Origin: UBA6136 sp964344495
Lineage (GTDB): Bacteria; Pseudomonadota; Gammaproteobacteria; Methylococcales; Methylococcaceae
Assembly: GCA_964344495.1 (NCBI GenBank)
Contig: CAYFNI010000096.1
Span: 1-8,450, forward strand
Direction of reading: 5' to 3'
DNA: 8,450 nt
Part shown: positions 1-6,295 of the stretch, piece after piece
Position numbering within the stretch: the first letter of the stretch is position 1
Layout of the letters: each line of letters starts with the position of its first letter
Notes under the pieces: generated by a model
The model's database searches: none
What the model saw: only the letters and a program-made list of their open reading frames with translations
What the model was told of the DNA's origin: nothing
Made by a program: the position numbers and the translations under genes

Positions 1-51
1 CCCCCTGATTGGTTTTGGCGGGCAGCCCTTGCGAGCTTCCAGCCCGGTTTG

Positions 52-71
52 CGTCGCCCTCCGGGGCGACG
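52..71. repeat. Perfect inverted repeat with UNCG-type tetraloop
   Basis: CGTCGCCC (52-59) pairs perfectly with GGGCGACG (64-71) around the loop TCCG (60-63). As RNA this is an 8-bp stem closed C-G over a UNCG-class tetraloop, which is known to be exceptionally stable. No T-run follows, so it is not a standard intrinsic terminator. It could be a 3'-end stabiliser of an upstream transcript or a copy of a dispersed palindromic element. Confidence 0.6.
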
Positions 72-332
72 TGACAGCCACCTCTACCCTCTCTGTCACT
101 TGATCTTTCCGGGCGGTAATGCGCCCCGGGATCGCCTTTTGCGGCTCATCCTTCCGATTTGAAAGTCAGCGGCGCTGCGCTACTAGACCCAATACATTCG
201 AGCACACAACCTTCCTCCTGCTTTATTGACTTTGCAGGGGGCCTTCGCCATGTGTCGGCGCTGTTCGGCGGCGGGTAGAATGGCTCACCCTGCTCGCTGG
301 GAACTCCACAGTCTGTTCACGGCTGGCAGGGT

Positions 333-350
333 TTTGCCTATAGGCGCAAA
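333..350. repeat. Near-palindrome in the leader of the truncated cheB-like gene
   Basis: TTTGCCTA (333-340) faces TAGGCGCAAA (341-350); the two arms are complementary except for one bulged base. It abuts the next hairpin (351-367). With no central loop, a protein-binding dyad is more likely than an RNA hairpin. It lies about 90 bp before the start codon at 436, where an operator or activator site would be expected. This role is inferred only from symmetry and position. Confidence 0.45.
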
Positions 351-367
351 GGCGGATGGAATCCGCC
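351..367. repeat. Perfect 7-bp-stem hairpin with 3-nt loop
   Basis: GGCGGAT (351-357) and ATCCGCC (361-367) are perfect complements around the loop GGA (358-360). The element directly follows the near-palindrome at 333-350, so the two form a tight pair upstream of the gene at 436. No T-tract follows. It could be a 5'-UTR structure or part of a regulator binding site. Confidence 0.5.
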
Positions 368-435
368 CCGGTGGCGTCCGGAGTGGGTAAGATGTTATGT
401 AATCGTATGTTGCCATGTGTCGTGGAGAAGTCAGG

Positions 436-519
436 ATGCTGCAATTTCCAGTCGTGGGAGTCGGCGCCTCTGCGGGCGGGATTGAGGCGCTGACGGAGTT
501 CGTTGGCGCCCTGGATGCC
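436..519 (+). CDS. 5' fragment of a second CheB(-CheR)-type gene, truncated by an assembly gap
   Basis: Only the first 28 codons are present before the run of Ns. The product carries the CheB methylesterase start GVGASAGGIEAL, with the nucleophile serine in the GASAGG turn. Apart from its first few residues it equals the start of the large hybrid kinase at 753. The ATG at 436 is preferred over the in-frame ATG at 415, because GGAG lies 8 bases upstream of 436 and because this start aligns with the downstream paralogue. The early codons differ from the paralogue synonymously, then 54 bases are identical. CheB domains hydrolyse glutamyl methyl esters on chemoreceptors. Whether this gene also carries CheR, PAS and kinase domains is hidden by the gap; this is likely given the near-identical start, but not shown. 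Confidence 0.7.
466..519 (+). repeat. 54-bp exact direct repeat, copy 1 (abuts the N gap)
   Basis: These 54 bases are identical to 783-836. Copy 1 runs straight into the gap, so the true repeat may be longer. Identity breaks sharply at its 5' edge (C at 465 versus T at 782), beyond which the two genes differ mainly at synonymous positions. A repeat ending exactly at a contig end is typical of an unresolved branch in the assembly graph. Confidence 0.9.
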
Positions 520-529
520 NNNNNNNNNN
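520..529. other. Assembly gap (10 Ns)
   Basis: Ten consecutive Ns join two contigs. The real distance is unknown, and ten is probably a placeholder. The left contig ends inside a cheB-like coding sequence. The right contig starts inside the 3' end of a gene whose product does not resemble the end of a kinase or receiver domain. At least the remainder of one gene, and possibly several kilobases, is missing. Confidence 0.98.
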
Positions 530-640
530 GACATCAAGTACAAGCTCCAGAACGCCCTGCTCGTGTCCCTGCTGGCGACGCAGGAACCGATTTATCTGGA
601 TTTCAGAGCGGCCTTCGAGCAGGCGCGCACGCTGGTGTAA
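530..640 (+). CDS. 3' fragment of an unidentified gene (C-terminal 36 residues)
   Basis: Reading from the first base after the gap gives 36 codons and a TAA at 638-640. The product begins DIKYKLQNALLVSLLATQEP and ends in FEQARTLV. It has a natural, helical-looking composition, and a strong 12-bp hairpin follows the stop within three bases. Together these support a genuine gene end rather than chance. The frame that instead continues from the left contig across the Ns depends on an arbitrary gap length and gives an arginine/proline-rich sequence, so it is less credible. I do not recognise the family. It lacks the LVKP signature of a receiver end and the glycine-rich end of a histidine-kinase ATPase domain, so it is probably not the tail of a copy of the kinase downstream. 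Confidence 0.5.
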   Translation, partial: DIKYKLQNALLVSLLATQEPIYLDFRAAFEQARTLV

Positions 641-642
641 AG

Positions 643-674
643 ACGGCGGGGGGCAAGACCCGGCCCCCTGCCGT
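643..674 (+). terminator. Strong GC-rich hairpin after the gap-truncated gene
   Basis: Bases 643-654 pair with 663-674 in a 12-bp stem with a single G-T wobble (648/669), around the 8-base loop AAGACCCG (655-662). It begins three bases after the TAA at 640, as a transcription terminator or mRNA 3'-end stabiliser would. There is no T-tract afterwards, so efficient intrinsic termination is uncertain. It lies 79 bp before the kinase start codon and would insulate that gene from upstream transcription. Confidence 0.6.
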
Positions 675-752
675 GGACCGCAAATTCGGCTCGATGGCCA
701 GTTTAGTAGCGCGGATAATCGCCGGATCGCAAGGATTGGAGAGCTGAAAAAG

Positions 753-3700
753 ATGATGTCTTTTCCTGTTGTTGGAGTCGGTGCCTCTGCGGGCGGGATT
801 GAGGCGCTGACGGAGTTCGTTGGCGCCCTGGATGCCACGTGCAACTTTGCCGTCCTCATCGTTCAGCACTCCGAACCTCATCGCCACAGCCTGTTGCCTG
901 AACTGCTGGCCGCCCAAACTCCGCTCAAAGTCAGCGAGGGCGGAAACGAACGTGTGGTGCTGCCGGGGCACATCTATGTCACACCGGCGGGCGCGGTCAT
1001 GACCGTGCACGATGGACGTTTGGTCCTTACACCGGTTAACGATGCCGATACGCACGTCATGCCGATCGACACGTTGTTTTATTCCCTGGCGGATGAGGAG
1101 GGGCCGAACGCGGTTGGAGTGGTTCTCTCGGGCATGGGCTCGGATGGCGCCCTGGGCCTGCAGGCGATCAAGCATGCGGGTGGCTTTGCCTTTGCACAGG
1201 ATGAGGCGTCGGCCCGGTTTCATGGCATGCCGGCAGCTGCCATGGAACTGCATGCCGTCGATCGCATTTTGCCGCCCCGGGAGATTGCGCGGGCGCTGCA
1301 GCGTCTGGTGGCCCACCCGTATTGCGCGGCGCACCAGCGCGAGGCCGGAACCGCCGCCGAATTGTCCATCCATGACGAGGAGATGCTCCGGCGGATTCTT
1401 CGCCGGCTGAAGGTCGCGTCCGGTGTCGATTTTTCCCACTACAAACGCGGCACCATCAAGCGGCGGCTGGCGCGGCGCATGGCGATCAGGGGCTGCGATT
1501 CACTGCAACAGTATCTGGCGCTGCTGGAGAGCGCTCATGATGAGCCCGATTGCCTGTTTCGGGACCTGCTGATTCAGGTCACCCAATTCTTTCGCGATCC
1601 CGAGGTGTTCGACGGGCTGGTCAACACCGTGATGCCGCGTTTGCTGGAACAGCGGGCGCCCGATCAGCCGCTCCGCATCTGGGTGCCGGGATGCGCAAGC
1701 GGGGAGGAGGTCTACTCGCTGGCCATAGCGATCGTCGAGTATCTCGATCAGCAGGCGCTAAAGGTGCAGGTCCAACTGTTTGGCACCGATTTGAGCGAGG
1801 TTGCCATTGAGGTTGCCCGCAACGGCATCTACCCCGGCACCATTGCCCGCAGCGTGTCCGATGACCGATTGCGGCGCTTTTTCATCAAGATCGATGGCCA
1901 GTACCGCATCAGTCGCTCGATTCGTGATCTGTGCGTCTTTGCCGCGCAGAACGTGGTGGAAGATCCTCCGTTCTCCCGGCTGGACATGATCAGTTGCCGC
2001 AACCTGCTGATCTATCTGGAGCCCTCGCTGCAAGGGCGCGTCATGCGCGTGTTTCATTACGCGCTGAAACCGGGAGGATTCCTGTTTTTGGGGCCTTCGG
2101 AAAGCGTGGGTGCGGCCTCGGACTTGTTCAACCCGGTCGACAAGCGCCTGCGGATATTTGCCCGGAAGCTGTTGCCCGAACGTGACCTGGGCTCCCTGCT
2201 GGAGCACTACGATGCAGTGCCGAACCCGCAAGGGTCGCGCAAAGGTGCCGGCTCGATCGAATCGGCCGAATCGGGCCGTTTAGGGAAAGAAGCCGACCGC
2301 GTCGCCATGGAACGCTACGTGCCTCCGGGCATTTTGTGTGATGCGGATTTGAACATTCTGGAATTCCGCGGCGATACCACCCCGTTTCTGGGCAACCCCG
2401 TCGGACCGCCGAGCAACAAGCTGCAAAAGCTGGTTCGCCCCGGCCTGCTGGTCGAGTTATCCAACGCGGTTGCGGAATCGCGCAAGCACGGCAGTGTGAT
2501 TCGGCGGGAGGGACTGCATCTCGCGCCGACAGACAATGAGGACACCGTTGCCTTCGAGGTGAGGCCACTGCGATTGGCGGGCGAAGAGGCGCTCTGGTTT
2601 CTGGTGTTTTTCGAGCGGCAGGCGACCGGCCACAGGGACGGCGCCAACCGGCCGGAGCCCTTCTGGCAGGGACTGGGGCAACTGTTCAGGTCGCGCCCCC
2701 CGTCCCCGTCCGCCGCGCCGGATGAAAAGGATCTGGAAATCAAGCGCCTGGTGTACGAGCTGGAATCGACGCGATCCTACATGCGCGGGGTGATGGACTC
2801 TCACGAGGCGACGGTCGAGGAATTGAAGGCCGCCGAGGAAGAGCTGCTGTCCAGCAATGAGGAGTACCAGAGCACGAATGAAGAACTGGAAACGGCGCAG
2901 GAAGAATTACAGTCCAGCATTGATGAACTGCGGGCACGCAACCGGGAGCTGAACACACTCAATGATGAACTCCTGAACGCGCGCGATTTGTCCGAATCGA
3001 TCGTCGAAACCATCCATCAACCGCTGCTGGTCCTGGATAGCGAGCTGCGCGTGCAACAGGCCAATCGGGCCTTCTACAGCCTGTTTCAAACCCGTCCGGA
3101 ACAGACCCAAAAAGTGCGGCTGTATGACCTGGGTCAGGGACAATGGGCGCTTCCGGAGCTCAAGCACCTGCTGGAAGAGGTTCTGCCCGCGCATGAGCAG
3201 TTCCAGGATCGGGAGCTGACCATCACCTTTCCCAAGATCGGACAGCGCACCTTGCGTCTGAATGGTCAGGCGTTGCGCTGGAAGCAGCCGGAATGCATTC
3301 TCCTGGCGATTGAGGACATCACCGAACACCGGTCGGTACTTGAGGCCCTGACGCTCGCGGATCGCCGCAAGGATGAATTTCTGGCCATGCTGGCCCATGA
3401 GCTGCGCAATCCGCTGGCGCCGATCCGCACGGCGCTGGACATCTGGCGCCGGGGAACCACGGACGCGGCGGTCATCCGTCAGGCGCAGGACATGCTGGAT
3501 CGACAATTGCAGCAGGAGTCGAGACTGATCGACGACCTTCTGGATCTGTCGCGCATCACGCAAGGCGCGATTCAGCTCAGGCAGGAGGTGGTCGATCTGG
3601 CGGCCTTGAGCGAGGCAGTCGTCGCTGACGAGAGGCCACAAGCCGATGCACACGGGCAACAGCTTGAACTCAGCATTCCCACGCACCCGGTGATCGTCCG

Positions 3701-4463
3701 GGGCGACCCTGTGCGGCTGCGGCAGATCGTTCTGAATCTGCTGACGAACGCCATCAAGTACACACCCACGGCCGGTGTCATTCGAATCTCGCTCGTCCGG
3801 GCGGGCGGCGAGGCCCGCCTGGATGTCACCGACACCGGTATCGGTATTGACGCTGCGCTGATCGGGTCGGTTTTTGATCTGTTCGTGCAGGCCGATAAAT
3901 CGCTCGCACGCACGGAGGGCGGCTTGGGGATCGGCCTGACGCTGGTGCGTCGTCTGGTCGAGTTGCACGGTGGTCGGGTCGCGGTCTTCAGCGAAGGTCT
4001 GGGGTGCGGCAGCCGGTTCACCGTCCGCCTGCCGTGCTTGCCGGACGGCCCGCCGCTGCCGCAACCGGAAGCGCCCGCGGAAGAGCCAGCCGTCACTCCC
4101 CATCCGCGACGGATCCTGGTGGTGGATGACAACGCCGATGCGGCGGAGAGTCTGGCCCTGCTGCTGAGATCGGATGGCCATGAAACGCAGGTGACCTTTG
4201 ACGGGCAGAGTGCGGTCGAGATGGCCAAAACCTTCCTGCCGGATACGGTTTTGCTGGACATCGGTCTGCCAGGGCTCAATGGCTATGAGGTAGCGCAGCA
4301 GCTAAGGGCCATGGAAGCGCTGAAGGCGACCGTTCTCATCGCGATCAGCGGTTATGGACAGATCGAAGATCTGGCGAAGTCCAAAGCCGCGGGTTTTGAC
4401 CAGCATCTGGTCAAGCCCGTCAGCTACGATCGGTTGCGCAGCCTGATGGCGCGCTATCCGTAA
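753..4463 (+). CDS. CheB-CheR-PAS hybrid sensor histidine kinase with C-terminal receiver
   Basis: The 1236-residue product has no membrane segment and is probably cytoplasmic. Domains in order: (1) CheB methylesterase, ~4-185, with the triad visible as S12 (GASAGG), H39 (VQHS) and D131 (GMGSDG); (2) CheR methyltransferase, ~205-472, with SAM-binding VPGCASGEE (311-319), FGTDLS (343-348) and SCRNLLIYL (414-422); (3) a PAS-like region, ~515-620; (4) a Glu/Gln-rich coiled coil, ~657-745; (5) a second PAS-like region, ~745-857; (6) HisKA with phospho-acceptor H882 in AHELRNP; (7) HATPase, ~980-1094, with N-box N999, DTGIGI (1027-1032) and GGLGIGL (1056-1062); (8) a receiver, ~1119-1236, with D1125/D1126, phospho-acceptor D1169, S1199 and K1221. 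All catalytic residues are present. ATG 753 is chosen because GGAGAG lies 9 bases upstream; ATG 756 is possible. CheB lacks its usual N-terminal receiver. No cheA, cheW or receptor gene is nearby, so the signal and output are unknown. Confidence 0.95.
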   Translation: MMSFPVVGVGASAGGIEALTEFVGALDATCNFAVLIVQHSEPHRHSLLPELLAAQTPLKVSEGGNERVVLPGHIYVTPAGAVMTVHDGRLVLTPVNDADTHVMPIDTLFYSLADEEGPNAVGVVLSGMGSDGALGLQAIKHAGGFAFAQDEASARFHGMPAAAMELHAVDRILPPREIARALQRLVAHPYCAAHQREAGTAAELSIHDEEMLRRILRRLKVASGVDFSHYKRGTIKRRLARRMAIRGCDSLQQYLALLESAHDEPDCLFRDLLIQVTQFFRDPEVFDGLVNTVMPRLLEQRAPDQPLRIWVPGCASGEEVYSLAIAIVEYLDQQALKVQVQLFGTDLSEVAIEVARNGIYPGTIARSVSDDRLRRFFIKIDGQYRISRSIRDLCVFAAQNVVEDPPFSRLDMISCRNLLIYLEPSLQGRVMRVFHYALKPGGFLFLGPSESVGAASDLFNPVDKRLRIFARKLLPERDLGSLLEHYDAVPNPQGSRKGAGSIESAESGRLGKEADRVAMERYVPPGILCDADLNILEFRGDTTPFLGNPVGPPSNKLQKLVRPGLLVELSNAVAESRKHGSVIRREGLHLAPTDNEDTVAFEVRPLRLAGEEALWFLVFFERQATGHRDGANRPEPFWQGLGQLFRSRPPSPSAAPDEKDLEIKRLVYELESTRSYMRGVMDSHEATVEELKAAEEELLSSNEEYQSTNEELETAQEELQSSIDELRARNRELNTLNDELLNARDLSESIVETIHQPLLVLDSELRVQQANRAFYSLFQTRPEQTQKVRLYDLGQGQWALPELKHLLEEVLPAHEQFQDRELTITFPKIGQRTLRLNGQALRWKQPECILLAIEDITEHRSVLEALTLADRRKDEFLAMLAHELRNPLAPIRTALDIWRRGTTDAAVIRQAQDMLDRQLQQESRLIDDLLDLSRITQGAIQLRQEVVDLAALSEAVVADERPQADAHGQQLELSIPTHPVIVRGDPVRLRQIVLNLLTNAIKYTPTAGVIRISLVRAGGEARLDVTDTGIGIDAALIGSVFDLFVQADKSLARTEGGLGIGLTLVRRLVELHGGRVAVFSEGLGCGSRFTVRLPCLPDGPPLPQPEAPAEEPAVTPHPRRILVVDDNADAAESLALLLRSDGHETQVTFDGQSAVEMAKTFLPDTVLLDIGLPGLNGYEVAQQLRAMEALKATVLIAISGYGQIEDLAKSKAAGFDQHLVKPVSYDRLRSLMARYP
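783..836 (+). repeat. 54-bp exact direct repeat, copy 2 (inside the hybrid kinase gene)
   Basis: Identical to 466-519. It encodes kinase residues 11-28, which include the CheB nucleophile turn. Its 5' boundary is sharp; copy 1 stops at the N gap, so the 3' boundary cannot be seen. See the copy 1 entry for interpretation. Confidence 0.9.
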
Positions 4464-4503
4464 GTCCGACGCGTCGGTCATCCAACGGCGGACAGCGCCC
4501 GAA

Positions 4504-4522
4504 CCGCCCGATCCTCGGGTGG
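4504..4522. terminator. Hairpin between convergent genes (possible bidirectional terminator)
   Basis: CCGCCCGA (4504-4511) pairs with TCGGGTGG (4515-4522), giving 8 bp with one G-T wobble and loop TCC. It sits in the 67-bp gap between the ends of two convergent genes. A second dyad, the perfect palindrome CCGACGCGTCGG (4466-4477), lies just after the kinase stop. Neither has a T-tract on either strand, so terminator function is inferred from position and stem strength only. Confidence 0.45.
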
Positions 4523-4530
4523 CATAGGCG

Positions 4531-5658
4531 CTAGCCCCCCGCCCAGGCGCGTCCCTTGCGGATGCCGGGCAATTCGATCCAGCGATAGGTCAGGCAAGAG
4601 AACAGAAAGCTGGTGACCAGCGAAAAGCCGAAGATGAAGAGGAGCTTTCGGGTCTCGCCGTACAGCCCCAGTCCGACGACGATGATCACGGACAGGTTGA
4701 TGAACAAGACGTGAAACAGATAGACGCTGTAGGAGATGTCGCCGTAGGTGTTCAGCCAGGCGCGCAGCCTCTTGGGTAGCGGCATCGGTCGCGAAAAAAG
4801 CGTGGCGGCCAGGCAGACCAGGGCAGTCAGGCCGTAATAATCTGACTTGTTGTCGGGTAACGGAATCGCCTTGGGGATGGTCAGGATTTCGGCTTCGGAT
4901 AGCGATAACTGCAGAATGGCCAGGACAAACAGGCTGAAGCCCAGCATCGCTGGCAGGCGCCATCGGATCATCAGGAAAACCTGCGCCAGAAAGACCCCGC
5001 CAAAAAAGGTATAGGCCAGTTGCAGGACCTCGTGTCGATCCAGCGTAATCAGGTGATGCTGGTCAATCAGATACAGGCCGACTCCGGCCATGATCGGAGC
5101 GATCAGCGAACTTGCGGGGCCGCGCATCAGCAGCACGACCGGGGGCAGTAGCAGGTAGTACTGGAATTCGACCGGGAGGCTCCAGTACGCCATGTTGAAC
5201 AGCCGGTTGGGCCCGGTGATATTGAATGTCAGCGACAAATAGCGGACCACATCCTCAAGCGAATAGTCATTCACGAAATGAATGACCCAGTCGCGGGTGT
5301 CGCCCTGATGGGTGGCCTTGAAGGCCCCGATGAAAATCAGGTACACCAGCATCGAAAAGGCATAGGCCGGCCAGATACGCATGAAGCGTTTCAGATAGAA
5401 GCCGGGAATACCGGCTCCTGACCGCAGTCGCTGGCCGTGACTCAGGAACAGGGTGCAGCCACTCAGAACAAAAAAGAGGCGGACACCGAAGTCGCCGAGG
5501 TCCAGCAGGTTGAGCGGAAGAAAATAGCCGGGGATGTCCCCGTCCGCATAGACAATTTCCGACGCCCGTATGGCGTGGGAGACAACCACAACGAAGGCCG
5601 CAAAGGCGCGCAGCCATGTCAGGCTTTCAAGGAAAGGACGGGGCTGGGGAGTTTCCAC
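4531..5658 (-). CDS. Acyltransferase family 3 membrane protein (OafA/YrhL-like)
   Basis: A complete 375-residue integral membrane acyltransferase, the usual length for the family without an added SGNH domain. These proteins transfer acetyl or other acyl groups to sugars of O-antigen, capsule, exopolysaccharide or similar envelope glycans at the inner membrane. Visible motifs: LTWLRAFAAF with R17 and H28 (family R-x10-H); FFVLSG (62-67); RFMRIWP (91-97); YWSLPVEFQYYLLLP (158-172); YSVYLFH (310-316); and a C-terminal IELP. Many hydrophobic segments span the length. The start is GTG at 5656-5658, with no Shine-Dalgarno sequence just upstream; the first motif lies at the expected distance from it, and no better in-frame start is seen. 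No glycan biosynthesis genes are adjacent, so the acceptor is unknown. It converges with the hybrid kinase and diverges from the DUF486 gene. Confidence 0.93.
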   Translation of the reverse strand: METPQPRPFLESLTWLRAFAAFVVVVSHAIRASEIVYADGDIPGYFLPLNLLDLGDFGVRLFFVLSGCTLFLSHGQRLRSGAGIPGFYLKRFMRIWPAYAFSMLVYLIFIGAFKATHQGDTRDWVIHFVNDYSLEDVVRYLSLTFNITGPNRLFNMAYWSLPVEFQYYLLLPPVVLLMRGPASSLIAPIMAGVGLYLIDQHHLITLDRHEVLQLAYTFFGGVFLAQVFLMIRWRLPAMLGFSLFVLAILQLSLSEAEILTIPKAIPLPDNKSDYYGLTALVCLAATLFSRPMPLPKRLRAWLNTYGDISYSVYLFHVLFINLSVIIVVGLGLYGETRKLLFIFGFSLVTSFLFSCLTYRWIELPGIRKGRAWAGG

Positions 5659-5720
5659 GTTCGGGGCGGTTGTATGGCTCGAATAAAAAGGGCGTCACCG
5701 AATGCCGATCGCCCGCGATG

Positions 5721-5763
5721 TGTCCTGCCGGGAGGATGGAATGACCTGTAGGTTCGCAGGACA
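5721..5763. promoter_or_regulatory. Inverted repeat in the divergent acyltransferase/DUF486 promoter region
   Basis: TGTCCTGC (5721-5728) and GCAGGACA (5756-5763) are perfect 8-bp complements 27 bases apart, with the smaller dyad ACCTGTAGGT (5744-5753) between them. They lie in the 150-bp space between two divergent genes. A -10-like TATTAT (5771-5776) follows, 33 bp before the DUF486 start, but no good -35 precedes it. An operator near that promoter or a leader hairpin are both possible. Confidence 0.35.
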
Positions 5764-5808
5764 GTCACGGTATTATCCCAGACCTGACTGAAACTGGAGC
5801 CAGCGATC

Positions 5809-6180
5809 ATGATGACCTCCTTAAACGGGCCTGCCGCGGGATCTTTTATCGGCCTGCTCGTCTTGTCGAATGTATTCATGACGTTCGCCTGGTATTCGCA
5901 CCTCAAGCAACTGGCCGACAAACCCTGGTGGCTGGCAGTTCTGGCCAGTTGGGTTATTGCGCTGTTCGAATATTCGCTGCAGGTTCCGGCCAATCGGATC
6001 GGGTATCAGTTTGCCAGTTTGGGGCAACTGAAGATTGTGCAGGAGGTGATCACACTGTCGGTCTTCGTGCCGTTTGCGGTGTTCTACATGGGCGAGCCTT
6101 TCAAGACCGACTATGTCTGGGCGGGGGTATGCCTGATGGGCGCGGTGTACTTTATCTTCCGGGGCAGTCCGGCGGGCTGA
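5809..6180 (+). CDS. DUF486 family small membrane protein (DMT-like, four helices)
   Basis: A 123-residue protein with four hydrophobic helices at about 11-30, 40-57, 77-95 and 101-118. This is the layout of the DUF486 family, a short relative of the drug/metabolite transporter superfamily. The conserved centre is clear: EYSLQVPANRIGYQ (54-67), then LGQLKIVQEVITLSVFVPFA (71-90), then FYMGEPF. Size is normal for the family. It probably acts as an oligomer in the inner membrane; no substrate is established for the family and none can be read from the neighbours. ATG 5809 is chosen because GGAG lies 9 bases upstream; ATG 5812 is the next possibility. It diverges from the acyltransferase gene and is followed by a 13-bp-stem hairpin. 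Confidence 0.93.
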   Translation: MMTSLNGPAAGSFIGLLVLSNVFMTFAWYSHLKQLADKPWWLAVLASWVIALFEYSLQVPANRIGYQFASLGQLKIVQEVITLSVFVPFAVFYMGEPFKTDYVWAGVCLMGAVYFIFRGSPAG

Positions 6181-6199
6181 GCGGGGAATTGAGCCTGAA

Positions 6200-6233
6200 G
6201 GTTCAGGCGACCGCGTGATGGGTCGCCTGAACC
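6200..6233. terminator. 13-bp perfect stem hairpin between convergent genes
   Basis: Bases 6200-6212 and 6221-6233 are perfect complements (13 bp) around an 8-base loop (6213-6220). The element starts 20 bp after the DUF486 stop and lies about 60 bp beyond the stop of the convergent cysteine-rich protein gene, the right place for a shared bidirectional terminator. There is no strong T-tract on either side, so it may act as a hairpin-only terminator or mRNA end protector. Confidence 0.65.
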
Positions 6234-6295
6234 GGTTCCACCGGCGTGTTGCGTAGCCTGCAGAAGATGGGGTCCAGCGTATCGCCGGGCTCCGC

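Larger units (their letters stand above)
1..435. other. Intergenic / leader region without a recognisable gene
   Basis: No convincing gene is visible in this stretch. One + frame is open from base 1 to a TGA at 160-162 (53 codons), but its product is rich in Pro, Arg and Leu, matches nothing I know and has no start in the window, so it may be chance. The region does contain clear dyads: 52-71 (8-bp stem, TCCG loop), 333-350 and 351-367. It ends in the leader of the gene starting at 436. I see no confident sigma-70 promoter; TTGACT at 226-231 has no good -10 at the right distance. Confidence 0.6.

Noticed and set aside
290..400. A GEMM-type c-di-GMP riboswitch, suggested by GCGCAAAGG and flanking hairpins
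   Set aside because: The GCAAACC element, the tetraloop helix and the receptor partner of the known motif are not visible, and the match is only a few bases.
415..747. A 110-codon frame running across the N gap
   Set aside because: It depends on the placeholder gap length. The sequence after the Ns is arginine/proline-rich in that frame, while another frame gives a natural C-terminus followed by a hairpin.
2907..4181. Long minus-strand open frame (424 codons) opposite the kinase
   Set aside because: It lies wholly antisense to a gene with complete catalytic motifs and reads as an Arg/Gln/Pro-rich shadow.
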